A DNA stretch of 64,000 nt. It comes from Cercophora sp. LCS_1 (taxonomy: Eukaryota > Ascomycota > Sordariomycetes > Sordariales > Lasiosphaeriaceae). Shown here piece after piece: positions 25,139 to 35,911 of this stretch. The stretch spans positions 62,001 to 126,000 of the forward strand of contig JAPZLL010000046.1 of NCBI GenBank assembly GCA_036250225.1, given 5' to 3'. Under the pieces are notes generated by a model. It was not told where the DNA came from and did no database searches. It was given only the letters and a program-made list of their open reading frames with translations. The stretch's first letter is position 1; every line of letters begins with the position of its first letter. The translations under genes and the position numbers were made by a program.

Positions 25139-25357
25139 ATGCCAACAACACGGCTCAAAGGTTACGAATCCTTCGACGCTGGCGGCTTCCAGATGAACGC
25201 CGACAGGCAGGCTGAGAGCTCAGCTAGTCAGGCGGCCAAGCAACAAGAGGCTGCGGACAAGAAGGCAAAGCAGGAAAAGACAAAGAAGGATGCTGAGGCC
25301 GAGGAGGAGGCCAAAAAAAGAGCAGCGTGGTTTGCTCGAGGCACAGGGGCCCGCTAA
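25139..25357 (+). CDS. Small Lys/Ala/Glu-rich hypothetical protein
   Basis: A 72-residue single-exon frame from ATG 25139 to TAA 25355-25357. The N-terminus is MPTTRLKGYESFDAGGFQMN. The second half is a highly charged helix (QQEAADKKAKQEKTKKDAEA) ending WFARGTGAR. The composition resembles the small broken gene 1 kb upstream (charged helix of similar length), but I see no clear sequence homology. There is no signal peptide or membrane segment. The leader upstream is A/C-rich, which fits a start here, but an upstream exon ending in CCTTAG at 25138 cannot be excluded. I do not recognise the family. Confidence 0.45.
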   Translation: MPTTRLKGYESFDAGGFQMNADRQAESSASQAAKQQEAADKKAKQEKTKKDAEAEEEAKKRAAWFARGTGAR

Positions 25358-26070
25358 TTAGGATGGGTCGATCTAAAGGGTTGGTATTGTTTTTTTTCTC
25401 ATCGGGACATATATTGAGTGTGTGACGTAGCAAAACGCACAAGTTGGTCTGAGGAAGAAAGGAGAACTCTCTCCTCAAAGCTTCAGAAGGCCAAAGAAGA
25501 TTATCGATTGAATTGAAGTCTGTTTCTACACTGTAATCTTCCAGCCCTTTCCCTCAACAGGAATCCGCTGTCACAGAGTGCGTTGAGTTCCATGACAAGA
25601 AATGAAATCGTTGATTTCTGTGAAGTCGCTGTTGCAGTGGACAGCCTTTCACTGTCTGTCGGCTTTTGTAGGCTCGTTTATTGATTGGGGATGGGACTGT
25701 CGGTACTGTAAGAGGTCGCTGAGTTTGAAGGCGCCTCAGCGGAGGAACAGCCAATCCCCAACCCGGAATGCCGCATGCCGCTTCGACTGGGCTGCTGTGA
25801 CGTGGCCAAGCGGTGCCAGGGCGGTCACCCAAGGGGAAGCAGCCGATTGCACCAGCTGCCCGGCACCTCAAAATGCGGCGAAGCTTTTCGAGGCGCAGGC
25901 AGTTGGGCAGACTTGGAGGCGCCTTCCCCCGAGACCCAAGCAGTATCGTGGGGATAACTGACAAGCCTTCCCACCTCTGGGCGGCACCGCCCTGACATTT
26001 TTTTGCTGTCTGAAGCGTCCAAGCCAGGCTTTTCTACCTTTGGCTCCCTGCGCTTGTCCTTGCTTCCGCC
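25358..26070. other. Intergenic region
   Basis: About 700 bases between the small gene and the NLR relic. Open frames are short and mutually overlapping. The 60 bases before 26071 are C/T-rich (CTTTTCTACCTTTGGCTCCCTGC), like a fungal 5' leader. Confidence 0.35.
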
Positions 26071-29000
26071 ATGGAAGTGCTGGGGGTTGTGGCGGCCGTT
26101 CCAGGGCTTCTCGAGATCATCGCCAAAACGGCGACACTCGTTCAAGATTGCGCCAGTTCGAATCGGTTGTCTAATGTGACCAAAGGTCTCGATTGCCAGC
26201 TCAACCTTCTCCGCAGCACTTTCGCCGAGATTGACAAAGGATGGAAAGCAAGATACCTACCACCCACGGAATTGAGGGAACTCAACCCCGTCCTCAAAGA
26301 GCTGCGCGAGGAGCTTGAGGCCCTGAACAAGCTCCTTACCTACGCTGTGGCTCCGAACCTATTGAGGCGAGTCAAAATGTCGCTTTTTGGCTTCGAGAAA
26401 AAACTCAAGGAACATGTGTTACGGATCGAACAGATTAAAAGTCTTTTGGCACTGAAGATGACGACAGGTATTCATGCGAGCGTGACAGGTATGTTTGGCT
26501 CCTTCTTCACTCTAGTATCTGGCTGACTCGACAGATGCGTCAACGTCCTATGTCTCTCGACAGCTGGAGATCAAAGGAATTCTCCGCGACGAACTTGAAT
26601 CTCGGGGATGCGTCTCGGCCCTATTCTGCTTCTGGGGCCAGAGCGAGAGCCAGAGGAAATGCGCTTCCATGGTCTCGACCTTGCTTTGGCAGCTCATGAA
26701 GGCGCTCCCTGAGCCCGACTTCGAGATGGCTGCGCAACACATTATCAGCAATCTTCCACTGTCGACGACGGATATCCTCAAAGCAATCGGCGTGACTGTT
26801 GAGAAGCTTCGGAACAATGTCCACCTCATCATCGACGGCATCGACGAATCCACCGATGAGTGGGACCGGGCTGATCGAGGCGGGTTTGAGATCATCTCTC
26901 GGTTGGTTACCAGTTGCAAAAATGTTCACATTCTCGTCCTTGGACGCCAGCCTGCTCTCAGCCCGCTGCTGAAGAGCTTTCCCGGAGTGGGGATTACACC
27001 GGGGCTGGTTCGCGCTGATATCAACTAGTTTATTGCCTCTGGAGTTGGGCAAGTGGGAAGCATCAACACCGAGTCTTTACGCGACGAAGTTCGTGGAAGA
27101 CTCTCGGAGAAAGCCGGTGTCATGTTTTTGTGGGTGAAGTTGATCACCGCAGAACTTCGCCGGTGCGACAGCGTCGTTGAGGTTAGAGATACCCTCGACC
27201 ATCTCCCTCACAGTTTGGACGAGCAGTACCATCGAGCATTCTCACAGCTCGCTCGGAGGCTGGGTGGCGTAGCTCGGCTTGCCATCGGCGCAAGCTCACC
27301 TCGTCTCCGGCGGGCCGGGCCATCCTCGCACTACTCGTCGCTGCCGCCGAACCCCTGGAGTTGGGCGAGTTGCGACACGCCCATGCGGTCTCTGCTGCAC
27401 CGGAGTCATCAAAGGAATGGAGAGATCACTTGCTATCCAGAGATGGAATTATCGCTGCCTGTGGAGATTTCATCTCTTTAAGCTCTAATCGGATCCATCT
27501 CTGCCATTCCTCCGTCGAAGAATTTCTCACCCGGCCGGTTGAGCACTGGGAGACACAACGCGACATTGAATATTTCCGGCTCGATATTTCCGGAAATCAC
27601 CAAGTAATGTGGAACGCTTGTGCTAGCTATCTGCGGTCTGTTGGCTGGTGGCACTCTCGCAAGCAAATCCGTTCCTCTCTTATGCTCACAAGCATGCCGG
27701 GTATCATTTCCTCCAAGTTGATCCACCCGATAAGGCTCTTATAAATGAACTGGATGCGTTAATATCCTCAGCCCCGTTTTGCAAGTGGCTAGAATACGGC
27801 TTCCTCCAGATAACAAGTGGCTCGACGGATATCGGGCTTTTGTTCGACTTTGCGCAACTTTCAGAGCAATACGGCCAACTTCAACAGCGGCCCAACCAAA
27901 GATTATTCAACAAACTCAGTCGAGAATTTGACCAAGAGCTCACTTGTCGACGACTCTCTTTCGGTGTTGACGATATACGGGCAACATCATGGGACCTTGT
28001 TCGGAAGCTGGCCGTCAGCCTCATGACCCTTTGCAATGTTTTAGATCCCAACACGTTGCAGGGACCTGGTTCGGTCTTTATCGGGGAGGGTCAATGCACA
28101 GGGGGTTGCGCCTCCTTACCTCAAGTCGACGTGTCAGGCCTAATCGAGCAGCGTGCTGCAAGAACACCCCCTACCGAACTATCGACCAGGCCCGGGTTCG
28201 TGACACAGCAAGCCCGGCAGCTAGCTGCACCATCCGGATTCCCGGGGCTCTTTCCAAATCTACAGGCAACTGTTTTATTCAAGGCCCCCGCCTGGCTTCG
28301 ACTGATGGACCACCCAAAAAATCTCGCACACGGGTTGTACACTACCATCCTGAACGCTGCTGCCCACTCACTCCCGGTCATTGTTGCCAATCTCCTCATA
28401 TATCGTTACGTAATGCTTGGCAGGGTCGACCAAGCCCGGCAGCTATGCGACATTGCGATGGATCGGACAAGAGGAATGCGCACCTTTGAGGAAGCCTTTA
28501 CACTCTGCCAAGTCGGCTTCATTCATTTGGAATCTGGCGAGCATGAAAATGCCGAGGGGTTCTTCCATCGCGTGCGGAGTATTCTGAGCGCGTTTTCTGC
28601 AAGGGTCCATTCTGGGTACATACTTTTCCATGCTGCCGCTGGACTTGCAACCTGTCTTTTCAAGCGTGGCGAGGTTCCTTCTTGCGTCGGACTCCTCACT
28701 GCTCTCGCCAAGAGGGCAAGCAACGGCGGAAACTGTCGACTGACTCGGTGGGAGGGGCATATTCACCAGCGTCCCCGGCTTCGACGAGTGCGAGCCCAAA
28801 TTTTTGCGCACGTCGGGGAGGGTTGTGCCGACCGTGGGCATTTAGTAGCGGGCCTTGATATTTTCGACATGGCCGTGGATTTGTTACATCCTTCTCGAGG
28901 CTTTGGAGACCCAGCCCTACAGACTATCGCGGCTGAAAAAGTCAGCTCTCTGCACGTCGTTCAGGCACCAAGAGGCCGCAGCGCTTGCGCGCGAGATTAT

Positions 29001-30247
29001 CACCCATCACCAGCAAGATGTGGAGAGTAAGCGCGTAAGCGCGTAGCTTTATGTTGGGGGGCTCATAGCCTCTATAACCTGCAATGTTACCGCGAGGCAG
29101 CTGAATACTTCCAAGCCGTGCGGCAATTGCCATTATACGACGGGTGCCTAGCCATGATTTGGCATTTGACTATCATGATCTGCCAGGCTCTTCAAAAGTT
29201 GAACGAAATGGATGAGGCCAGGATCGAGATATTGGATCTTGATTTCGCGTCCGAGGTTGATGATTTGAGCTTTTGGGAGATGATTTTTGGCTTTCAATTG
29301 TTCTACGACCTTCGGTGGGGATGTCCGAGACCGCGGAGCGACGAAAGTACGGACCGGAGCCAACGGAACTTGGATGTCGAAGCATGGGCTTCTGACTTTT
29401 TGAGCCGGGGAGGGAACAGAGGCTCCGGAATACCGCTGAAGAATTTGGTTTCCATAGCTTTCGTTTTTGTTCGTTGGGGCCAACCTGGCGCAGCGACACC
29501 TCTGATAGAGGAACTTGTACACCGCCTGAGGGGCGGAGGGCCTGCTGACATTGATGGTAATTCTGCATGGCCGGTTGGTACGCCCTGTCAGTCTCTCGGG
29601 GAAGGAGGAGATCTAGAGAGAGTAGAGGCGCTTAGCCTGTGGTGTGTTGATTGGAACAAGAAGGCAAAGGGGTCGAGTAGCGCGTGCACACAGGTGGCCT
29701 TGTACAATCTCGCGTTTTTGTATCTCAAGAGAGGGAAGGTTCAGGAGGCTGTGGCTACTTTTCGGGAGTTATCCAAAGCTAGTCAGGGGCCCCATACCGA
29801 GAATCTCGGACGCGAAGGGGGCCCCAGAATCTGGGGCATTGCAAACTATGTAGCATACTTGCAGTTTTACGAAGCTGTGGCGCAGTATTGTATGGGTTTC
29901 CGACGGTCGCTATCAGAACGACGAGAGAGGCTATTAAGACGCTTCGGGGGTCGGCTTTGAAACCCGGACTCAAACGTCTTGCCGTCGGGAACGGCCTGTA
30001 TGAGGTGGGCCATGCCTTGCAGTGTTTAGGGAATCACGAGGCAGCGAGGGATGCGTACGGGGGAGCACGTTCGGAGTTTGTGGCAAGCAGTAAGATGGCA
30101 GGCGCGATAGGACTATTGGAGATTGCGCAAATGGCAGAGCAGGAGATTGGACGGCTGGATAGAATTATTGAGGGGGAAATAGAGGAGGAGGGGGAGGAGG
30201 GGGTGAAAATATACCGCTGTAGGAACATGCGCCAGCCGTCTTGGTGA
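26071..30247 (+). pseudogene. Disrupted NACHT-TPR-type NLR (STAND) gene
   Basis: Begins MEVLGVVAAVPGLLEIIAKT, a SesA/HeLo-like N-terminal helix bundle. Exon 1 is 26071-26488, with a 46-nt intron and exon 2 from 26535. The NACHT part keeps a Walker-B strand (VHLIIDGIDES), but the P-loop block expected before SALFCFWGQ is missing. An in-frame TAG at 27026-27028 interrupts RADIN*FIASGVGQVG inside a conserved NACHT segment. After this the coding signal moves between frames near 27280-27300, 27635-27650, 28935-28975, 29028-29043 and 29890-29910. Conserved text continues each time: SEKAGVMFLWVKL, SLDEQYHRAFSQLARRL, LGELRHAHAV, then TPR-like helices (YNLQCYREAAEYFQA, EVGHALQCLGNHEAARDAY). The first intact frame encodes only 303 residues. 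Intact relatives sense nonself or trigger cell death in fungi. This copy looks dead, and the breaks are indels plus one stop rather than a dense C-to-T (RIP) pattern. Confidence 0.8.
29027..29045 (+). repeat. 8-bp tandem duplication (TAAGCGCG x2)
   Basis: TAAGCGCG occurs at 29028-29035 and again at 29036-29043, flanked so that the period-8 pattern spans 19 bases. It sits exactly where the NLR relic's reading frame moves from frame 1 (DVESKR) to frame 0 (VALCWGAHSLYNL). Eight bases is not a multiple of three, so the extra copy itself explains the frame break. Confidence 0.8.
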
Positions 30248-30290
30248 GGTGTCAGTCGTGTTGTCGAGGAGGAAATAGAGGAGGAAACGG

Positions 30291-30343
30291 AAGGAGAGGA
30301 AGAGGAAGAGGAAGAGGAAGAGGAAGAGGAAGAGGGAGAGGGA

Positions 30344-30394
<51 letters not shown>
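30291..30394 (+). repeat. Compound microsatellite: (GAGGAA)n then (GAT)17
   Basis: Roughly seven GAGGAA units are followed by seventeen GAT triplets (30344-30394). In the last frame of the NLR relic this would encode a Glu-rich then Asp17 tail ending SYLE at a stop, but a TGA at 30245-30247 precedes it. The opposite strand gives a meaningless poly-Ile frame. Confidence 0.9.
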
Positions 30395-30489
30395 AGCTAT
30401 TTGGAGTGAGTCTTTTCTATGCATTATTTGGAAAATGGAGGTTATTCTGAAGGCTTTCCATTTCCCATTCCCCGCAAGAATCAATCGCA

Positions 30490-32114
30490 TCATTGCGAAT
30501 ACATGAAATCCGGATGAGTGTCATAGATCTCCTCAACCGATTTTGCCCTCATAACAGCAGCTTCCGGCGTGTTCTTGTTCGCCAACTTCTTTGCGTTTTG
30601 CGCCTTCAAATACATCATCATGGCCGGGACCGCTAAAGCCGCAATGGCTGCTGAACTCAGTCCTAGTCTCTTGCCAGTATAATACTGCGGCCCATCACGG
30701 AACCCAAATGACACAGCAATGGTGCAAACATGCCCAGTCATGTTCATAATCGTCATTGCACTTGCCCTGCGAATTGTTAGCATCACCCTCCAAAAAAGTC
30801 CAAGCACACAACAAACTTACTTTTTCGTGTACCCAATAATGTTATTATTCAACCACGCCAACTCCAAAATCACCATGGGCGTACTCCCCATTCCAATCAA
30901 TAAACACCCAGCATACGGCAACTGCCTCGGCCCTCCAATGATCAACAACACCCATCCCACGCCGGTAACCAAAGCACACCCCGTCAAAAACGTCCCTCTC
31001 GTCCTCCACCGATCCGACAAGTACCCGACCAGAATCGCCGTGACGCCCGCCACGACAAAAACCGGAATGGCCATAATCTGCGCCTCGTTCGCCGTATACC
31101 CATTCAACTTGATAATGAAGGGCAGAAACTGGCTCCACGCAGCCTGGCTCATCGCGCTGCACCCATTCAGCACGCTAAGGAACCACGTCTTGGGGTCTTT
31201 CACCGCCGCACCCATCTGTCGCAAGTGCAGCCTCGTATGCGGGACGTTAAACGCTTCTTTTGTTCGTCGGATTGCAATCTCCTTCTCCTGCGCCGTGAAC
31301 CCGCGCTTGACACGTTCCGGTGTATTGGGCAGACAGAAGAATATCACAACCCCGAACCCAACGGACATAACGCCCTCGATGAGGAAGATCCAGCGCCACG
31401 CAGGCCGTCCGTACCGTCCATCCGTGGTCGTCTGGATGGCGTACGCGATGAGGCCGTTCATCGAACCGGCAACGGACATCATGGATAAAGAGATTGCGCC
31501 CCGCGTGGCGAGTTCGTGGGGTTTGTACCAGAAGGTGAGGTAGAGCGGCGCACCCTGGATGAACGCCTCAAAGGCACCGACGACGACGCGTAGTCCCGCG
31601 ATGGTTTGCCAGTTTTGCGCTTCGGTCATGATGGCTGTTGCGACGCCCCAGAGCATGCAGGCTACGCCGAGCTGGATGGGAGGCGTGATGGCCCTGACCA
31701 AGATGGCGCCGGGGAGCTGGAAGACCATGAAGCCGATGTAGAAGAAGGCCACGCAGTAGGAGAGTTGGGCCGGGGTTAGGGACAGGTCGACGTCCATGCC
31801 TGCCACGGCTGCGTTGCCTACGTCTGTGCGGTCCTGTTGCGTTGTCAGAAAAGAAAAAGACAACATCAGGTAGGTCTTACAAGAGCGGCTAGGAAGTAAA
31901 GGGTCGCGACGAGTGGAAGGATGATGAGGTCGATTTTGAGTCGGAATTTCTTTTCGGCGGCGATTTCCTCCGGGGACAGATCGGTTTCTTGGTGCGCGGT
32001 GAGACCATTCTCGATGCTGGGGTTTGGGGCCGATTCGGAGTCAGTGGCGATGCGGTCAACGTGGATCATGGGTGTGATGGACTTGTGGCCCGAGGCGTTT
32101 TCGTTGGTGGTCAT
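30490..32114 (-). CDS. MFS transporter, allantoate permease (Dal5/anion:cation symporter) type
   Basis: Three exons, 32114-31881, 31833-30821 and 30766-30490, with introns of 47 and 54 nt, give 507 residues. Plasma-membrane uptake of small organic anions is the usual role of this family (allantoate, ureidosuccinate, nicotinate or tartrate-like substrates). The start is the ATG at 32114 (MTTNENASGHK). Earlier in-frame Met residues would add a hydrophobic stretch not seen in relatives. The N-terminus is cytosolic and acidic. Family motifs: YFLAALDRTDVGNAAVAGM in helix 1, AFEAFIQGAPLYLTFWYKP, RPAWRWIFLIEG and YLSDRWRTRGTF. About 12 membrane helices can be picked out. No defect is visible. It is divergent from the AtuA-DUF4387 gene with 625 bases between the start codons, so shared regulation is plausible. 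Substrate unknown. Confidence 0.9.
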
Positions 32115-32739
32115 GATGCGTGCCGAGGATCGGGTTTTCCGGGGTTGAATGATGAGAAAAGCTGGTTTGGGGATGAGAACGATCATTTTGCGAAGCCTGT
32201 GTCAACACTTATACCCTCGCGGTTGTCTGGACGCGTCAAGTATTGACGAATCAGCAATAAGGCGGCTTGCCGTATTCCTGCGATCGCTTCGCCACATCCT
32301 GCCTTGCGGTCTTGGTGTCGCATTTTCGTCGCGAATCCCGATAGACGATCACCACCAACTAGCCGGACGGCTAACCCCAGGTTTTCGTCGACAATGTCTC
32401 AGCCAAAAGAGGCCTGCGCGGTGGATTCGTATGCGATCGGCAGCTGCGGCTTACCCCAGGGGCCGGTCAACTGCCGTTAGCGTTCCATTCCAACGGGCCG
32501 GAGTGGCTGACGCTAGACGGGAGTGGAAGCGGAGCCGGAGCCGGAGCCGGAGCCAAGCCGCTCAACTCCGTGTCCGTTCGGCCCGGGTGCTAGACATTCC
32601 TATAATATCTCGATGCATTTGATGCTGACCCCGTCCGTCGAATCCCAAAGCTCGGCGCATACACAGCACGTACGCGGCCGATTTGAAACGTTCCAAATAC
32701 TCGTGTCATCCTTTTTCTCTCAGAAACCATACCGGAACA
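32115..32739. promoter_or_regulatory. Shared divergent promoter region (MFS transporter / AtuA-DUF4387)
   Basis: The 625 bases between two divergent start codons. It includes a hexanucleotide repeat (GGAGCC)4-5 near 32525-32557, which creates several CGG and CCG triplets, the half-site type bound by Zn2Cys6 regulators. A TATA-like CCTATAATATCTC lies near 32599-32611, about 130 bases before the plus-strand ATG. That these sites act is inference. Confidence 0.45.
32525..32557 (+). repeat. GGAGCC hexanucleotide repeat
   Basis: About four and a half tandem GGAGCC units (…GCGGAGCCGGAGCCGGAGCC…) in the divergent promoter. No coding frame is credible here. Confidence 0.75.
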
Positions 32740-34816
32740 ATGGCTGCAGCATGCGAGCTCAAGATCTTTACGCCCATTGGCATGCTGGGCTACAGCTTCA
32801 GCGAGGAAATCTTTTGGTCGACTCTCGCTGATGGCGTCGACGCCATCATTATCGACAGCGGTTCCACAGATAGTGGTCCGTCTAAGCTGGCGTTTGGTCA
32901 CACTTCGGCCTCGCACGAAGCCTACGTTCGCGACTTGACGCTGCTGGTCAAGGCATGCCACCGGTACAAGGTGCCTGTGTTGATTGGTATTCCTTCCCTT
33001 CGTTTCCTTATCCCCTTCTCCCATGGCCCCGCTCATCCCTCCCCTGTTTCCGTGGCAACCCTCTCAATGTCAACAACGCCCTTTACCACCTCTTTTCACC
33101 AACACTCCTATTCCCGTGGCATCACTAACATGATCGGCTCCAGGCTCCGCCGGCGGCGACGGGACAACCGCCCACGTCAACCTCCTCGTCTCCATCGTCA
33201 CCACCATCCTATCCTCCCTCTCCCTCCCGCCCCTCAAAATCCTGACCATCCTCGCCGAAATCCCCAAACCCCTCATCACCTCCAAGTTCACCTCGGGACA
33301 CATAACCCCCTGCGGCGCCGGCGTGCCACCCCTAACCCAATCCGCCATCGACTCAGCCGTCACCGTCGTCGCCCAAATGGGCATCGAGCCCTGGCTGTCC
33401 GCAATGAACGCCCACCCCGACTTTGACATGATCATCGCCGGTCGTTCCTACGACCCTGCTCCATACGCTGCGTTCTGCGTCTGGAAGGGTTTCACTGATT
33501 TAGGAATTGCCTATCACATGGGCAAGATCATGGAGTGTGGTGCTTCGTGTGCGGTGCCCAAGAGTGCAGAGGCGTTGGCTATTGTGCGAGAGGGGAGTTT
33601 CGATATCGTACCCTGCGATGATGGGGCGAGGTGCACACCGCTGAGTGTAGCTGCGCATACGATGTATGAGAAGGCGAGGCCTGATTTGTTGGCTGGGCCG
33701 GGTGGGGTGTTGGATGTGAGTCGGGCGAGGTTTGAGCAGTTGAGCGATGGGCGGACGCTCAGAGTGAGCGGGAGTCGGTTTGTGGAAGTGGAAAAGGACG
33801 AGTACGCGATCAAGTTGGAGGCGGCGAGGGTGACGGGGCATATGGCGTGTTGGGTTGGGAGTATTGTTGACCCGGTGTTGATCGAGCGGTTGGATGGACT
33901 GGTGCCCATGGTGGAGGAGAGACTGAGGAGCGTGTTTGGGTTTGGGTTCGAGATGCAGGTCAAGATCTTTGGGAAGGATTCGTTGGTCAAGGGGTTAGGA
34001 GGGGAAAGAAATTTTCCGACGGATGTGGGTGTGCTGGGCAAGGTCCTGGCGGAAACGCAGGAGCAGGCCAAGGCGGTGGCGAACCTGGCAAAGGTGTTTT
34101 TCATCCATGCACCGTATCCGGGACAGTTGGCGACGGCGGGGAATTTTGTCATGCCGTTTTCGCCGTGTGATGTGGTTTTGGGGCCTGCCAGCGAGTTCTG
34201 CTTGTATCATTTGATGCAGGTTGATGATCCGGTGGAGTTGTTTCCTTTCGAGGCGAGGGTTGTTGATGGGTCAGAGGGGGTGAACGGGGTTAATGGGGCT
34301 CTTCCAGTTGTCAAGGTCAATGGGTAAGTCGATTCTTTGTCTCTCGTGTTTTAAGCTAACTATTCAATGTTGAGCACTGCGCGCAAGATCAACGGCGTTG
34401 GGAAAAAGGAAAAGGGGCTGTCTCAGATCGCCTCCGACATCACCAAAGCTGCCTCGGTCAAGACTACCATCAAGCTGAGTCCTCCGCCGAAGCCGGGGCA
34501 TGTTTACCTTGCCAACCTGGCCAACGTCATCCGCACCAAGAATTGCGGTCCGTACGAGATCACCATGGATGTCATGTTTCACGACTTCGAGACGTACAAA
34601 AAGGTTCTCGACGCCAATGTCTTGACTCGGGAGACCATCGGGTATTTGTATGATGTCGAAAAGCCCGAGCATCTCATCTGCTGCATGTGGTGGGAGCCAG
34701 CTCTAGCTTTCAAGGCGACCATCAAGCGAAAGGCTGTTAGTGGCAGCTTTCGGGACTCTGATGTCCATGGCAGTGGGCTACATGTGCCGCTGATGTATAT
34801 CCAGGTCCCGGAGTGA
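32740..34816 (+). CDS. AtuA-like (DUF1446) protein fused to DUF4387
   Basis: Three exons, 32740-32986, 33144-34323 and 34375-34816, with all phases closed, give 622 residues. The first 450-470 residues are an AtuA/DUF1446 domain: DAIIIDSGSTDSGP near the start, a Gly-rich loop IGGSAGGDGTTAHV across the first splice, and MIIAGRSYDPAPYAAF followed by AYHMGKIMECGASC. The last 110 residues are DUF4387: LANLANVIRTKNCGPYEITM and DSDVHGSGLHVPLM. Bacterial AtuA belongs to acyclic terpene (citronellol/geraniol) breakdown. In bacteria DUF1446 and DUF4387 are usually separate neighbouring genes, so the fusion supports a joint complex. The short linker is Val/Asn/Gly-rich (VNGVNGALPVVKVNG). No signal peptide. 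The divergent Dal5-like transporter suggests uptake and breakdown of a carboxylate, but the reaction is unknown. Confidence 0.9.
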
Positions 34817-35609
34817 GGGGCTGCAATGTAACAAGCGGCGGACATTTTGTATAGATTGTTTGTCTCATAGGTTCTTTTTTTCTCATGGTAATTGTAATCT
34901 GTCTGTTTCTCAGTCTTCAGGCAATCATAATTTCTCATCTCGTCGCAACACCATGGCTTCCCCTTCTTCCAGATTCCACGAACCCCCCCTTGCCGCGTCC
35001 ATTTCTCCCTACTACGGGCACTTGGGTGAAACCGCGTGAGAAAGGGTCCATGGCTATTACTCACCCTTGTGTCAAATGTGCCTCTCTGAATGAGATTTCT
35101 AATAACCAAACTCATCGTTGTTGTAGGATCGTGCCATGTCTGGCGCTTATTGTATTAGATATTGGAAGGAATGTGAACCGAGTCCACTGAAAGCCCCGTG
35201 GGTTAACGTTGATGTCGTAGAGATGGGCGATTCTGAGACAGATCTGGGATGGGACGATGACAGCGGCCGGGCGGCATGTGTCACTGTCGAGCCATTTCAC
35301 TGCCGTTCCATCGAAGTAAGTTTCAGAGACAGCTATCAGGGCGTCCGTGTTGCAAAGTTGCCAGCTGGATGTTCAGGTCCAGGGGAAAGGCAGCATAGGG
35401 GCCAATGAAGACGGTGGAACCGCTGTCAGGCTCCCCAACTATAAGTACCTGGATTGGAACGAATTTGACTGAGCCTCTTCATCGACAAGACCGCATCAGC
35501 CTTCGCGCATCTCGCATTCAAATGTTCAGAAATAACTTGAAAAAACACAAACAATAGCACCTACCTTATCTCACACCCTCAAACTATCACCGAAACGGCG
35601 AAGGGTTCC
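34817..35609. other. Intergenic region
   Basis: About 800 bases. A 90-residue plus-strand frame at 35136-35408 starts with ATG but has no motif, and I do not call it. The last 100 bases are A/C-rich (AACACAAACAATAGCACC), like a 5' leader. Confidence 0.35.
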
Positions 35610-35911
35610 ATGGACGTCGACTCGCTAAGTAACCCCCACGACCGTGACGACTACGACACCGCAAGTTCAACTGGTAGATTGTCGCCTATTCCCTAGAACA
35701 GCTTGGAATCGTACGCTGACGCATAATAGGTGCGACCGAGGGTTCTGGTTCCAGAAGATCTAGTGTCAGCCGGGACACGACTGAAGGTTCTACCAGTGGC
35801 GGTAGTTTTGGCCACGGTGACGGCAACAGCTACGGCAGTACTTCCAGCCCTGGCTCTGGTTCTAGTTCCAGCGGCAGCAGCAGCAGTGGTGGCAGCCCTA
35901 GATCTACCTGA
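35610..35911 (+). CDS. Small Ser/Gly-rich hypothetical protein
   Basis: ATG at 35610 begins MDVDSLSNPHDRDDYDTA. A 56-nt intron (35674-35729) has a good CGCTGAC branch point 13 nt before the TAG acceptor and joins in phase to a Ser/Gly-rich second exon (EGSTSGGSFGHGDGNSYGST) ending at TGA 35909-35911, 81 residues in all. It has no signal peptide or membrane segment and the protein would be disordered. The other frames across exon 2 give Ala/Val-rich or Arg/Thr-rich repeats, which are shadows of the same biased DNA. Support is the leader, the intron and the composition only. Confidence 0.42.

Noticed and set aside
26071..30247. RIP (repeat-induced point mutation) as the cause of NLR decay
   Set aside because: The region is not AT-enriched and the breaks are mostly indels. 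Only one stop codon of the RIP-compatible type is present.
30113..30493. Minus-strand ORF with a poly-Ile run
   Set aside because: Product of reading the GAT/GAGGAA microsatellite backwards.
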